In this document: piece after piece, positions 6,879 to 13,357 of the stretch | How positions within the stretch are numbered: the first letter of the stretch is position 1 | How the letters are laid out: each line of letters starts with the position of its first letter | Source of the DNA: Succinivibrionaceae bacterium UBA3769 | Lineage (GTDB): Bacteria > Pseudomonadota > Gammaproteobacteria > Enterobacterales > Succinivibrionaceae | Direction of reading: 5' to 3' | NCBI GenBank assembly: GCA_002372325.1 | Contig: DFFT01000067.1 | Span: forward strand, 11,333-26,244 | DNA length: 14,912 nt | Program-made: the position numbers and the translations under genes | Notes under the pieces: generated by a model | What the model saw: only the letters and a program-made list of their open reading frames with translations | Told to the model about the DNA's origin: nothing | The model's database searches: none

Positions 6879-7166
6879 TTAAGTCAAATGGGAGAGCAAA
6901 TCCGCTTTGCCAGACTGCGCCGCCATCTTCCGGCGGAACTGGTGGCAGAGAGGGCGGGAGTGTCCAGACAAACGGTTACTGCCATTGAAAAAGGCAGCGC
7001 TTCCGTTGCCATGGGAGCTTATGCCGCCCTGCTGCATGCTCTGGGAGGGCTGGAACAGGATCTTCTTCTCATTGCGAAGGATGATGAACTGGGACGCGAA
7101 CTCCAGGATTTGGATTTGCCGCAAAGGAAGCGAGCACCTCGTCAAAGAAAAAGGGATGATAACTGA
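6834..7166 (+). CDS. XRE/HipB-like helix-turn-helix transcriptional regulator (orphan antitoxin-like)
   Basis: A 110-residue protein with a Cro/CI-type HTH at about residues 20-72 (GEQIRFARLRR, ELVAERAGVSRQTVTAIEKG, GAYAALLHALG). It resembles the HipB-like regulators that usually sit just upstream of a HipA-type kinase toxin. The C-terminus is very basic (QRKRAPRQRKR). The ATG is preceded by GAGGTGA about three to four bases upstream and by a near-consensus promoter. No HipA-like kinase follows; the next ORF is a 74-residue unknown. It could be a solitary regulator, or an antitoxin left after toxin loss. The duplicated promoters upstream are unusual and may bind the same protein. Confidence 0.85.
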   Translation: MGRRAVIVLPKMQKLLSQMGEQIRFARLRRHLPAELVAERAGVSRQTVTAIEKGSASVAMGAYAALLHALGGLEQDLLLIAKDDELGRELQDLDLPQRKRAPRQRKRDDN

Positions 7167-7189
7167 TGACACTAAAAACTAAATAAACC

Positions 7190-7414
7190 TTGGATCACAT
7201 CAGGTTTTCCATAACCCTGATCTACCAGTTTATCGGCTTTGGCAAGCATGTTTACGAAGATTTTGACACCATTAAGTGGAAAGACAGAGCACTTAGTTAT
7301 ATGGACAAGATTAACGCTGAACTGGAAGATCCTTCTCTTGAAGGGCTGCGTTCTATTCTTCGCGAACTTCTGCCGCTGATGGATATTCCGGAAGGGGAAA
7401 AACCGAAACTGTAG
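7190..7414 (+). CDS. Small hypothetical protein downstream of the HTH gene
   Basis: I do not recognise this 74-residue ORF. The only early start is TTG at 7190, directly after an in-frame stop (TAA at 7184), and no ribosome site is visible; the first ATG is 37 codons in. The C-terminal half (WKDRALSYMDKINAELEDPS, then GLRSILRELLPLMDIP) is protein-like and helical, so it may be the surviving 3' part of a longer gene or a short gene translationally coupled to the HTH gene, 23 bases upstream. A toxin partner role would fit the position but has no motif support. Confidence 0.4.
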   Translation: MDHIRFSITLIYQFIGFGKHVYEDFDTIKWKDRALSYMDKINAELEDPSLEGLRSILRELLPLMDIPEGEKPKL

Positions 7415-7444
7415 CCACGGAGATTATCTCTCAAACGGTGCTGC

Positions 7445-7615
7445 TTATGCCGTTCTGCTTATTGTCATCTCGACTTTTTCCGATAACAGTGCTTTTGATG
7501 TAATTGGACATATGGTGCCCGGGATGAAATTCCGGGCCTCTTTAGGACTGACCGAGACTTGCAGTACGGATTCAATGTTAGTGCGGGCATTTGCAATACG
7601 ACTTGTGCAGATCAT
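7445..7615 (-). pseudogene. Possible gene remnant, 56 codons
   Basis: A minus-strand frame from ATG 7615 to TAA 7445 encodes a soluble, plausible protein sequence (for example SPKEARNFIPGTICPI, residues 23-38). It faintly recalls the R-N...P-E-E...G-CP spacing of YbaK/EbsC aminoacyl-tRNA deacylases, but the match is weak and the rest of such a domain is absent upstream, where stops interrupt all frames. Treat it as a candidate remnant only. Confidence 0.2.
7517..7537 (+). terminator. Hairpin, possible weak terminator
   Basis: GCCCGGGA (7517-7524) pairs with TTCCGGGC (7530-7537), including one G-T pair, around a TGAAA loop; CTCTTTA follows. The T tract is poor. It lies about 100 bases after the 7190-7414 ORF and inside the minus-strand remnant frame. 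Confidence 0.35.
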
Positions 7616-8103
7616 GATATTCCGGCATTTTTGTCATTATCTGCATTGCAGATCTATTGGAAATTATACACATAGGTGACAGCATTGCGAGTTACCAGGA
7701 AAGTAAGCCAATCCCGTCTCAGTCTTGATTCATCAATTCTCTTTAGCCGCATCTCCTAATTTTCCCCGTTTTCTCACGTATAGTCAGCCACTGCTCTTTT
7801 TTTCGGATCGAATACTGTGAAAATTCAGCGTTTTGCCAGCTGTCCCACCACAGCCAGAGCTATCAATCTAGGGCTGATCAGGACAAAGCAAGGGGGGATC
7901 AAGAATTTCAGAATTAAGGATGAGAAGAGTGAGAACAGAGGGCACTAAAAGCATAACGATGGTCAAAGGGGAGTGGAATTTCCAAAAAAAAAACGTTGTT
8001 AAAAACGGATTTGATGTTGCTAGTAGTAAACAAAGGTAGTATTCTAGCAGTATACAAATACTAAGTACGTGCTTCCTGTTTTTAATAACAAAGGACAAAG
8101 CTC

Positions 8104-9267
8104 ATGAAGCTTTTAAGAATAGCCGTTGACGGACTGCCACTTTTTAAGGAAAAACTTGATATCTGCTTTTATGCGCAGCAAAGGGTATCTGAAGAACAGC
8201 GAGATTATCTTTATCCGCTTTTTTCAACTGTTTTCCTGAATACAACTAATGTTTTTGCGGGAATTAATGCTTCCGGCAAAACGTCAGCATTGAAGGTTAT
8301 TCTTTTGGCTTTGCAGCTGCTTTCCAACAGACCTATTAATCACATGCGGGATAAAGATATCTTAGGTCAGAGCAATAACGTCACATTAACTATATTTTAT
8401 TATTATGAAAAGACAGCGGAGATTTGCAAGTTAGAAACTACTATTGCTGCAAAGAATATGGCCGGTAATGGTTCCGTTTACAGGATTGCGGCAGAGAGAT
8501 TATGGGTTAAAAAGTCAAGCAAAGCAATGACTCGCAGGCAGCTTTTGGATTTTGACGATAATAAACTTCTAATGGAAAGAAATAATAATGAGAAATTTTT
8601 GCCTGATGATATCAGTATCATTATTGCAAAAAATAAAGAATATAACGATATTCCGGAGGTTGCAGATCTTTTAGCTCTAACTAATATTAACGTACTGCCT
8701 TTAAATGGTAAGATTCCGATTGAAATAATTGCATTTCTTGATCCTTCGATTGAGCATTTGTATTTTGAAAGCGAACAACTGGGATCTGATTTTATACATT
8801 TAAAATTCAAAGAAAAAAATGAATTAGTGTTATCAAATCCTCTTGAACTCAACAGATACCTGTCATCTGGCACAATCAGAGGAATTGTCATATTTACCAT
8901 GGCTCTAAGTATTCTGCAGAAAGGTGGTTACATTCTGGTTGATGAACTTGAGAATCATTTCAATAAAGAGATTGTTTGCACACTTATCAGATTTTTTAGA
9001 AGCAATGAATTAAACAAGAACGGCGGAACCTTAATATATTCAACGCACTATCCGGAACTTCTGGATGAAAATGACAGAAATGACAATATATTTATAACGA
9101 AAAATAATGGCGGAATAACGGTTGACAATCTGTGTACTGTTTTGAAAAGAAATGACTTAAAAAAGAGTGATATTTACCAAAGCGACTATCTTGATGGCAC
9201 TGCTCCTTTATATAGTTCCTACATTGAATTGAAACGCAAAATTCAGTCTGTCATTACACCTAAATAA
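8104..9267 (+). CDS. AAA/ABC-type ATPase (AAA_15/AAA_21, OLD/RloA-like)
   Basis: The 387-residue protein has a Walker A motif GINASGKT (53-60) after an N-terminal strand region, then a long middle insertion, an ABC-like signature LSSGTIRG (253-260), Walker B YILVDE (276-281) and an H-loop STHYPELLD (313-321). This is the layout of SMC/ABC-type ATPases that pair with nuclease-like partners in OLD, Gabija, PARIS and RloAB-type systems. No TOPRIM domain is fused; instead the next gene, six bases downstream, encodes a small TOPRIM/RloB-like protein. AAGGA lies eight bases before the ATG. The gene is visibly AT-rich compared with truB, coaA and trpCF, which suggests acquisition by transfer. A role as the sensor/motor part of a defence module is inferred from architecture. 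Confidence 0.85.
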   Translation: MKLLRIAVDGLPLFKEKLDICFYAQQRVSEEQRDYLYPLFSTVFLNTTNVFAGINASGKTSALKVILLALQLLSNRPINHMRDKDILGQSNNVTLTIFYYYEKTAEICKLETTIAAKNMAGNGSVYRIAAERLWVKKSSKAMTRRQLLDFDDNKLLMERNNNEKFLPDDISIIIAKNKEYNDIPEVADLLALTNINVLPLNGKIPIEIIAFLDPSIEHLYFESEQLGSDFIHLKFKEKNELVLSNPLELNRYLSSGTIRGIVIFTMALSILQKGGYILVDELENHFNKEIVCTLIRFFRSNELNKNGGTLIYSTHYPELLDENDRNDNIFITKNNGGITVDNLCTVLKRNDLKKSDIYQSDYLDGTAPLYSSYIELKRKIQSVITPK

Positions 9268-9273
9268 GGGCGA

Positions 9274-9795
9274 ATGATGAAGCTGGCAAAGTATAAGGCG
9301 TGCATATGCGAAGGCGCTGCTGAAAAAGCCATAATAGATATTCTGCTGGACAATGGTCTTTTGATTTTTTCAAGAGATGAGCTTATTGATGATGATGTTA
9401 TCAGATGCAGAGATGGTCAGCAGTTTGAAAAACGATATTTGAGAAAGGAATTTGACGATAAAATTTCTGTTATACGTATTTTGGATTCAAAAAATGAAAA
9501 TTTTAAAATAAGCAAGGCATACAGAGATAAAATCGATGTAATAAATGTCGTTACTGCTCCTGAAATAGAGATGCTCATTATACATTGCGAGAATAAGTAT
9601 AATGAGTACTGTCATTCAAAGAAAAAACCAAGTGATTTTTGTAAACAGGATTTGCGTAAATTAAAATATGATAAGAAATATGAAACAGTAAAGGCGTATT
9701 TCGATCCTCCTGATAAACTGGTGAACGCAATTAAACTTTACCATCAGAAACAGCAAACTAAAGACCAATATTCACTGCTGGACTTGCTTAAATAG
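9274..9795 (+). CDS. Small RloB/TOPRIM-like partner of the ATPase
   Basis: A 173-residue protein starting six bases after the ATPase stop, with AAGGG in between, so the two are almost certainly co-transcribed. The N-terminal YKACICEGAAEKAIIDILLDNG (7-28) has the strand-Glu-Gly pattern of TOPRIM/RloB proteins; Glu13 would be the metal-binding acid. IRILDS (67-72, Asp71) and INVVTAPEIEMLII (90-103, Glu97/Glu99) resemble the later acidic motif and the S-P-F-E-W-L-L-H block of RloB. The C-terminal half is Lys-rich with KPSDFCKQDLRKL. A canonical DxD is not evident, so nuclease activity is inference. I am fairly sure of the pairing and less sure of the fold. AT-rich like its partner. An alternate ATG lies one codon later. 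Confidence 0.65.
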   Translation: MMKLAKYKACICEGAAEKAIIDILLDNGLLIFSRDELIDDDVIRCRDGQQFEKRYLRKEFDDKISVIRILDSKNENFKISKAYRDKIDVINVVTAPEIEMLIIHCENKYNEYCHSKKKPSDFCKQDLRKLKYDKKYETVKAYFDPPDKLVNAIKLYHQKQQTKDQYSLLDLLK

Positions 9796-9870
9796 CTTGA
9801 TCGGCACAGAGATAAAATCTCCTAAAAATGGTACTGACTAACCGAGATTCAGGCCGTTTTAGAGATTGCC

Positions 9871-9909
9871 AGCCTGTCAGATCCGGCAGCCGGATCTGAC
9901 AGGCTTTTT
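9871..9909 (+). terminator. Strong Rho-independent terminator of the ATPase operon
   Basis: A perfect 16-bp stem (9871-9886 with 9890-9905), a CAG loop and five T (9905-9909) lie 76 bases after the stop of the RloB-like gene. The facing minus-strand operon ends at 9915; its transcript would meet the same stem but without a good T tract. Confidence 0.92.
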
Positions 9910-9914
9910 GTAAG

Positions 9915-10178
9915 TCAGTCCGAAAAAGGCTGAAGCGCAGGATTCCGGGCATGTTTTCCGGAAGCCGTCAGACTGTCAATATCTTCATAGGCATTTTCCA
10001 GCCGTTCCTGATGATACTGAAAATAACCATCGTAAATTTCAGCGGTTATTCCCAGCCGATCCCATTCCGCCAGCACCTCGCCCGTCATCCGGCCCTTGAA
10101 TGCGGCATAATGCTCCAGAAGGTACACAAAAAACCACAGTTCCTCATCAGCGTGCAGTTCTGCCGGGTTTTTCATCAT
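9915..10178 (-). CDS. DUF3791 family protein
   Basis: This 87-residue protein matches the DUF3791 pattern: ELWFFVYLLEHYAAFKGRMT, GEVLAEWDRLGITAEIYDGY, then YHQERLENAYEDIDSL. These are small helical cytoplasmic proteins of unknown biochemistry, often next to DUF3990 genes. The ATG at 10178 overlaps the stop of the preceding gene by four bases (ATGA), with GGGGAG very close upstream, so translation is probably coupled. As third gene in an operon led by an ADP-ribosyltransferase-like protein, it is a candidate antitoxin or accessory protein; that role is inference. Confidence 0.85.
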   Translation of the reverse strand: MMKNPAELHADEELWFFVYLLEHYAAFKGRMTGEVLAEWDRLGITAEIYDGYFQYHQERLENAYEDIDSLTASGKHARNPALQPFSD

Positions 10179-10420
10179 TCTCCCCTGATGTAGATAGAAT
10201 TCCGGGGATCTCCGGTAACGACCTCGCTTTCCCAGATATCAAAAATCCCCTGACAGCCAAAGGAACTAAGACCGTTATCCAAATCCTCAAGAAGAGCGTG
10301 AGTTTTGGAGAAAACAAACCTTCTCAGGGCCTCCATGCGCTCAAAGCCATATTTTTCCATCATAAGATCTGTAACCGCCAGATCATAATAGTGAAGCCCC
10401 TGGGGACTCATTCTGTTCAT
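10175..10420 (-). CDS. Small helical protein of the DUF3990/DUF3791 operon
   Basis: The product from ATG 10420 is 81 residues. This start overlaps the stop of the DUF3990 gene by four bases (ATGA) and has AGGAG 11 bases upstream, so I prefer it to an in-frame ATG at 10441 that lacks a ribosome site. The sequence is amphipathic and helical (YYDLAVTDLMMEKYGFERME, then SKTHALLEDLDNGL, then GIFDIWESE). It resembles short proteins encoded beside DUF3990 genes, possibly distant DUF3791 relatives, but I do not recognise a named family. It may be the immunity partner. Confidence 0.75.
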   Translation of the reverse strand: MNRMSPQGLHYYDLAVTDLMMEKYGFERMEALRRFVFSKTHALLEDLDNGLSSFGCQGIFDIWESEVVTGDPRNSIYIRGE

Positions 10421-10917
10421 AGTAAAATCGTCTCCTGCCATACCAGAGCCGTAATAGCGAAATCAGTTTTGAAAGCAAGCTGATCCTTAAGCTTCATGGG
10501 AAGCAGCAGCTTTATGGCAATCTCAGCATCAAAGAAGCCGGCTATATACTGGTTAATAACGTCAGCTGTCCTGTCATCAGCCACAGGTCCGGCTATGACA
10601 TCAAAAACCTGGCCTCCGGAGAACTCTGCGGTTTCATAATTCTGCCTCCTGCGGAATTTCGCCACGGTTTCCAGCCAGTCGCTGTTTGCAGCAGAAAACC
10701 AGAGAATTGAAAGCCGGGAGCAAATGCTGTCATCCGTTTCAAATACCGAAAGGCACGGCTGACCTTCCTGGCGGATTCTTGTGGTGCGACGTGCCCATTT
10801 TTCAGCCTGAAGTTTGTCAGTCTTGGTATAAAATCCCGCCCCGAAATCCAAAGAACTTCTGGATAAGTGAAGTTCGGGCTTTTTTACCGCCGTATTGCTG
10901 CCACGGAATAAAATCAT
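10417..10917 (-). CDS. DUF3990 family protein, ADP-ribosyltransferase-like (candidate toxin)
   Basis: The 166-residue product begins MILFRGSN, the position of the usual I-L-Y-H-G-S opening, followed by LDFGAGFYTKTDKLQAEKWA: a D-F-G-x-G-F-Y-T motif and Q-A-x-x-W-A as in DUF3990. The C-terminal block GPVADDRTADVINQYIAG, then LKDQLAFKT, is also typical. DUF3990 is thought to share the ART (ADP-ribosyltransferase) fold; here the usual His of H-G-S is Arg. I chose ATG 10917 over a GTG at 10929 because the protein then begins at the family's normal N-terminus, with GGGGAG 11 bases upstream. It is the first gene of a tightly overlapping three-gene operon, like a toxin-antitoxin locus; toxicity is inference. 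Confidence 0.82.
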   Translation of the reverse strand: MILFRGSNTAVKKPELHLSRSSLDFGAGFYTKTDKLQAEKWARRTTRIRQEGQPCLSVFETDDSICSRLSILWFSAANSDWLETVAKFRRRQNYETAEFSGGQVFDVIAGPVADDRTADVINQYIAGFFDAEIAIKLLLPMKLKDQLAFKTDFAITALVWQETILL

Positions 10918-11010
10918 GAAGGAAAGCACTCCCCAAAAGCTTCAAAATCTGCCACGAAAACAGTCGCATTCTAAACCTGAGAATGGTTTTCGGGAAATAG
11001 CTTTCGGTAA

Positions 11011-11244
11011 AGAGAAATCGTCAATTACTCTGGAATCGTCTGTCGTAATGCAAAAACGTCTTATGAAATCATTATTCCGGACTCAGCCAGCTCTGAACTG
11101 GCTGCACTCAATGATGAGGGGAGGATTCCTGGCAGACAGGTCAAAAAAAACGGATCTGAAGTACTCCGCAGCGCCAGATGGAATTTTTCCCTGAATGCAG
11201 GACAGATCCTGATTAACTTGGTATCATACGCGGCAGGGTCATAA
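11011..11244 (+). pseudogene. Possible 3' remnant of a lost gene
   Basis: A 77-codon open frame without a usable start codon, bounded by TAA at 11008-11010 and TAA at 11242-11244. Its translation looks protein-like (for example SYEIIIPDSASSELAALNDE, then SARWNFSLNAGQ). An overlapping plus-strand frame in another register begins inside the DUF3990 gene and is less convincing. I do not recognise the family. The frame may be a decayed gene end next to the island, or chance. Confidence 0.25.
11199..11227 (+). promoter_or_regulatory. Weak promoter candidate for the secreted-protein gene
   Basis: AGGACA (11199-11204, four of six) and TATCAT (11222-11227, five of six) lie 17 bases apart, about 65 bases before the ATG at 11293. 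Confidence 0.3.
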
Positions 11245-11292
11245 GGGGGCAACCATCCTTGTTTCCCGCTCCCGAAGAACTGCGAAAGGTTT

Positions 11293-11628
11293 ATGAGAAT
11301 GAGATATTTTGCGATGCTGCTTGCGGCAGGAGTTTTTGGTTTGGCAGGAAACGCCGGAGCTTTTATTCTGGCCAACAGCACTGATTATGACATCACCGGG
11401 ATCTATACGGCTGCTCCGGACAGCGCTGACTGGGGAAATAACCTGATAAAGGGAAAGCACCTGGGGCCTAAGCAGTCCTGCATCCTCGGCGCGGATGCAG
11501 TTTCCGACAAATTTGATCTTCTTATCGTATCCCGGGACGGCAAAAAGCAGGAGTATCATGAGTATCCGAAAGGAGTGAAGCAGATCACCCTGAAGGCCGG
11601 CGGCGAAAGCTTCTTTATAGCAAAGTAG
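11293..11628 (+). CDS. Small secreted protein, probable beta-sandwich domain
   Basis: The 111-residue product starts with a clear signal peptide (MRMRYFAMLLAAGVFGLAGN, cleavage likely after AGA at residue 23). The mature part, about 88 residues, begins with ILANSTDYDITGIYTAAP and has ADWGNNLIKGKHLGPKQSC, then DLLIVSRDGKKQEY, then ITLKAGG. The N-x-T, S-x-x-W-G-x-x-L, L-x-P-G and D-x-R-V-x-x-D-G-x-x-x-E-Y spacing resembles a small periplasmic all-beta domain found in many proteobacterial hypothetical proteins; its function is unknown to me. AAGG lies five bases before the chosen ATG; a second in-frame ATG is two codons later. It appears to be a single-gene unit, divergent from the DUF3990 operon. 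Confidence 0.8.
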   Translation: MRMRYFAMLLAAGVFGLAGNAGAFILANSTDYDITGIYTAAPDSADWGNNLIKGKHLGPKQSCILGADAVSDKFDLLIVSRDGKKQEYHEYPKGVKQITLKAGGESFFIAK

Positions 11629-11690
11629 GCGGCAAAGCAGGCAGTCTGGAGTTTTTTTGTTCCATTCCGGGGCATTACCCAGCCTGAAAC

Positions 11691-11725
11691 GGAGAACCGG
11701 CCTCTGATAATATTGTTGGTTCTCC
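11691..11725 (+). repeat. Inverted repeat, hairpin with a long loop
   Basis: GGAGAACC (11691-11698) and GGTTCTCC (11718-11725) are perfect complements separated by 19 bases; TGAGTTTT follows. It might be a weak terminator for the secreted-protein gene, 63 bases upstream. Confidence 0.4.
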
Positions 11726-11775
11726 TGAGTTTTGGTTCCCGTAACGGTCTTTTCTTAAGCGCCTTCTTAAACGGC

Positions 11776-11809
11776 TTTTCCTGATAACCAAAAACAAAGT
11801 TCCGGCAGA
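11776..11809 (-). repeat. Dispersed terminator-like repeat, degenerate copy
   Basis: These 34 bases match 13488-13521 at 29 positions, including GATAACCAAAAA and CCGGCAGA. In the second copy the sequence forms a good hairpin; here only a short CCGG/CCGG stem is left. Read on the minus strand, a T-rich tail follows the stem. Confidence 0.6.
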
Positions 11810-11975
11810 CTCCGGCAGCGCTGGCTTCCGGGAATTATTCATGTGTGTCATTTGCTGCAATTTGCTGCAAATAGTGCAACAGTTCAGCTATGTTTGTTTC
11901 GCGGTGTTTTCATATGGTTTCATACCGGTTTTGAGCCTTCAGAGATGTTTCGGTTTTTCTGGTCGGTATTGAACA

Positions 11976-11989
11976 GCTTAAAATTAAGC
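11976..11989. promoter_or_regulatory. Perfect 14-base palindromic element
   Basis: GCTTAA, AA, TTAAGC. It lies about 35 bases upstream of the predicted -10 of the membrane-protein gene and could be a regulator site. Confidence 0.3.
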
Positions 11990-11997
11990 GGAAAATT

Positions 11998-12012
11998 TTA
12001 GTTAAGAACTAA
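11998..12012. promoter_or_regulatory. Palindromic operator candidate overlapping the -35
   Basis: TTAGTT and AACTAA flank AAG as a perfect six-base inverted repeat. It overlaps the only reasonable -35 (TTAAGA, 12002-12007), which is where a repressor site would be expected. Confidence 0.4.
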
Positions 12013-12029
12013 CGATTTATTTATATAAT
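12002..12029 (+). promoter_or_regulatory. Predicted promoter of the membrane-protein gene
   Basis: A consensus TATAAT (12024-12029) lies 16 bases after TTAAGA (12002-12007). The -35 is weak, so the promoter may depend on the AT-rich context or on a regulator. Confidence 0.5.
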
Positions 12030-12071
12030 CTTGGTAAGATTTTTATTATTGAGATACAGCGGTTGATTTTA

Positions 12072-13100
12072 ATGATTAATGGAATGGGTTTGGTTATTGG
12101 TTTTGTCGTTATTTTTGTTTTTTATTTCTTAATTTTTGTTTGTGATGGCTTCACGAATGGAATGATTCTTCTGTTCTTTGGTATCGGTGATTTTGTTCTT
12201 TTTTTATTAATTTGTATTTTTGATTACTTCTGTCATCAAAAACTTGAAAGAGATGAGATATTGGCAAATTATGTAGCCAGCAAGTTTTTCAGTGGCGGCT
12301 ATTTTATATCCAGAGCATTTGTGGCCGCCTATAACAGCTACTGTGAAAAAGGCAAAGGCTGTATAAAGCGACCACGCATCCTGAGTTTGAGACATGGCAT
12401 TATATTATGGCGTTTTAGGTGTCTTCTTAGAAGAAATGCTTTAGTTATGGCAGCAGTGATTCCGACAGTCCTTATTTTGGCTATAAATATTTGGGACATT
12501 ATTGAATACTATGCGGGTACTGAATTAATCACCACAGAGCACATGTTTGCCGTTGTATTAACCACCGTGGAGATTATTTACGTCGTAGTGCTTTATTTAA
12601 TGTCTTTATCGGTTTTTTGTACATGGCGGAGGAGTATTTCTGACAATGGCATTTCGGACAATGACATGTCGGCAATTGAGGATTCGTATAGATTCGGAGA
12701 CTTGTTTATTTGCCGGGAAAGTTTTCTGATTGTCAGTCCCGCATATCTCCATATTTTTAATGGTGAGCATTTCTGCTCATTAAAAAGAGAAGGTGTTTGG
12801 AAACTGATATGTCTTGCAAAACGTATTAAGTATTATCAAAAGACGAACCGAGGAGGAAGTTATTACGCTTCAAACGAGTACAGATTCAGAATAGATTTTG
12901 TTAGTACAGTAAAAAGCACTAAAGATGATCACATGGGGAGCGGAATTACAACATATGGTGTTGAACTTAATCAGTATCAGATAAAAATGCTTATTGATAA
13001 ATATTTCGGGGAATTAAAAAGGGAAATGATCTACAGAGAAGAGGGGAGTACAAGAATCATACCCCGCATAGGAATAAAGGAAAACAGGATTATTCGCTAG
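12072..13100 (+). CDS. AT-rich inner-membrane protein of unknown function, four predicted helices
   Basis: From ATG 12072 the product has 342 residues. Hydrophobic segments suggest two N-terminal hairpin helices (about residues 5-25 and 30-53), a soluble loop of about 70 residues (with QKLERDEILANYVASKFFSG and basic RILSLRHGIILWRFR), two further helices (about 123-144 and 158-183) and a soluble C-terminal domain of about 155 residues. That domain has FLIVSPAYLHIFNGEHF and a YYASNEYRFRIDFVST stretch, and ends with a basic tail. I do not recognise the family. An in-frame TTG at 12063 is an alternative start; neither has a strong ribosome site. The low GC and isolated position, with its own promoter, suggest horizontal acquisition. 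The C-terminal region could be a PH-like membrane-associated domain, but that is speculation. Confidence 0.72.
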   Translation: MINGMGLVIGFVVIFVFYFLIFVCDGFTNGMILLFFGIGDFVLFLLICIFDYFCHQKLERDEILANYVASKFFSGGYFISRAFVAAYNSYCEKGKGCIKRPRILSLRHGIILWRFRCLLRRNALVMAAVIPTVLILAINIWDIIEYYAGTELITTEHMFAVVLTTVEIIYVVVLYLMSLSVFCTWRRSISDNGISDNDMSAIEDSYRFGDLFICRESFLIVSPAYLHIFNGEHFCSLKREGVWKLICLAKRIKYYQKTNRGGSYYASNEYRFRIDFVSTVKSTKDDHMGSGITTYGVELNQYQIKMLIDKYFGELKREMIYREEGSTRIIPRIGIKENRIIR

Positions 13101-13357
13101 CGTTGGTTTTGTCAGCGACGAGGTCTTCTTGCGGGATAAATTGTTACTGCAATTTTGCGGATTGCTTCTTGTTGTTGCCGGAGAATAAAACCATAGCCAT
13201 TGGTTTCATTTCTGAATGACGTCGGGCAAATGGTTGACTTGAGATATCAGATGAATCTTCCCACGGCTGAGAACTGCAGCATGAGATAGAAAGGGAGCGA
13301 AAACTGATAGAAGATGCCCATAATGATTAGCTTTAATGCTTGTGAGCGATACTAACA

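Larger units (their letters stand above)
7415..8103. other. Gene-poor, apparently decayed region
   Basis: About 690 bases without a convincing gene. It contains a hairpin (7517-7537), a 56-codon minus-strand frame (7445-7615), a decayed-looking minus-strand stretch near 7700-7860 interrupted by stops, and an AT-rich promoter region before the ATPase gene. That last part holds a short palindrome AGTATACAAATACT (8049-8062) and a weak promoter candidate (TTGCTA, 17 bases, TATTCT). The minus-strand 76-codon frame at 7868-8098 is AT-rich and hydrophobic but has no family features. Confidence 0.5.
10918..11292. other. Intergenic region between divergent genes
   Basis: About 375 bases between the divergent DUF3990 operon and the secreted-protein gene. 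It holds a possible gene remnant (11011-11244, plus) and a weak promoter candidate at 11199-11227. No strong promoter for the DUF3990 operon was found on the minus strand, although TTGACG and TAGAAT-like hexamers occur out of register. Confidence 0.5.
11629..12071. other. Intergenic region with several inverted repeats
   Basis: About 440 bases without a gene. It holds a T7 run near 11651 without a clear stem, a hairpin (11691-11725), a copy of a dispersed terminator-like repeat (11776-11809), two short perfect palindromes (11976-11989 and 11998-12012) and a promoter for the downstream membrane protein. Base composition turns sharply AT-rich from about 11980. Confidence 0.6.

Noticed and set aside
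7868..8098. Hydrophobic 76-codon minus-strand frame, possible small membrane protein
   Set aside because: AT-rich sequence read in this direction naturally gives Leu/Phe-rich frames, no ribosome site was seen, and it covers the promoter region of the ATPase gene.
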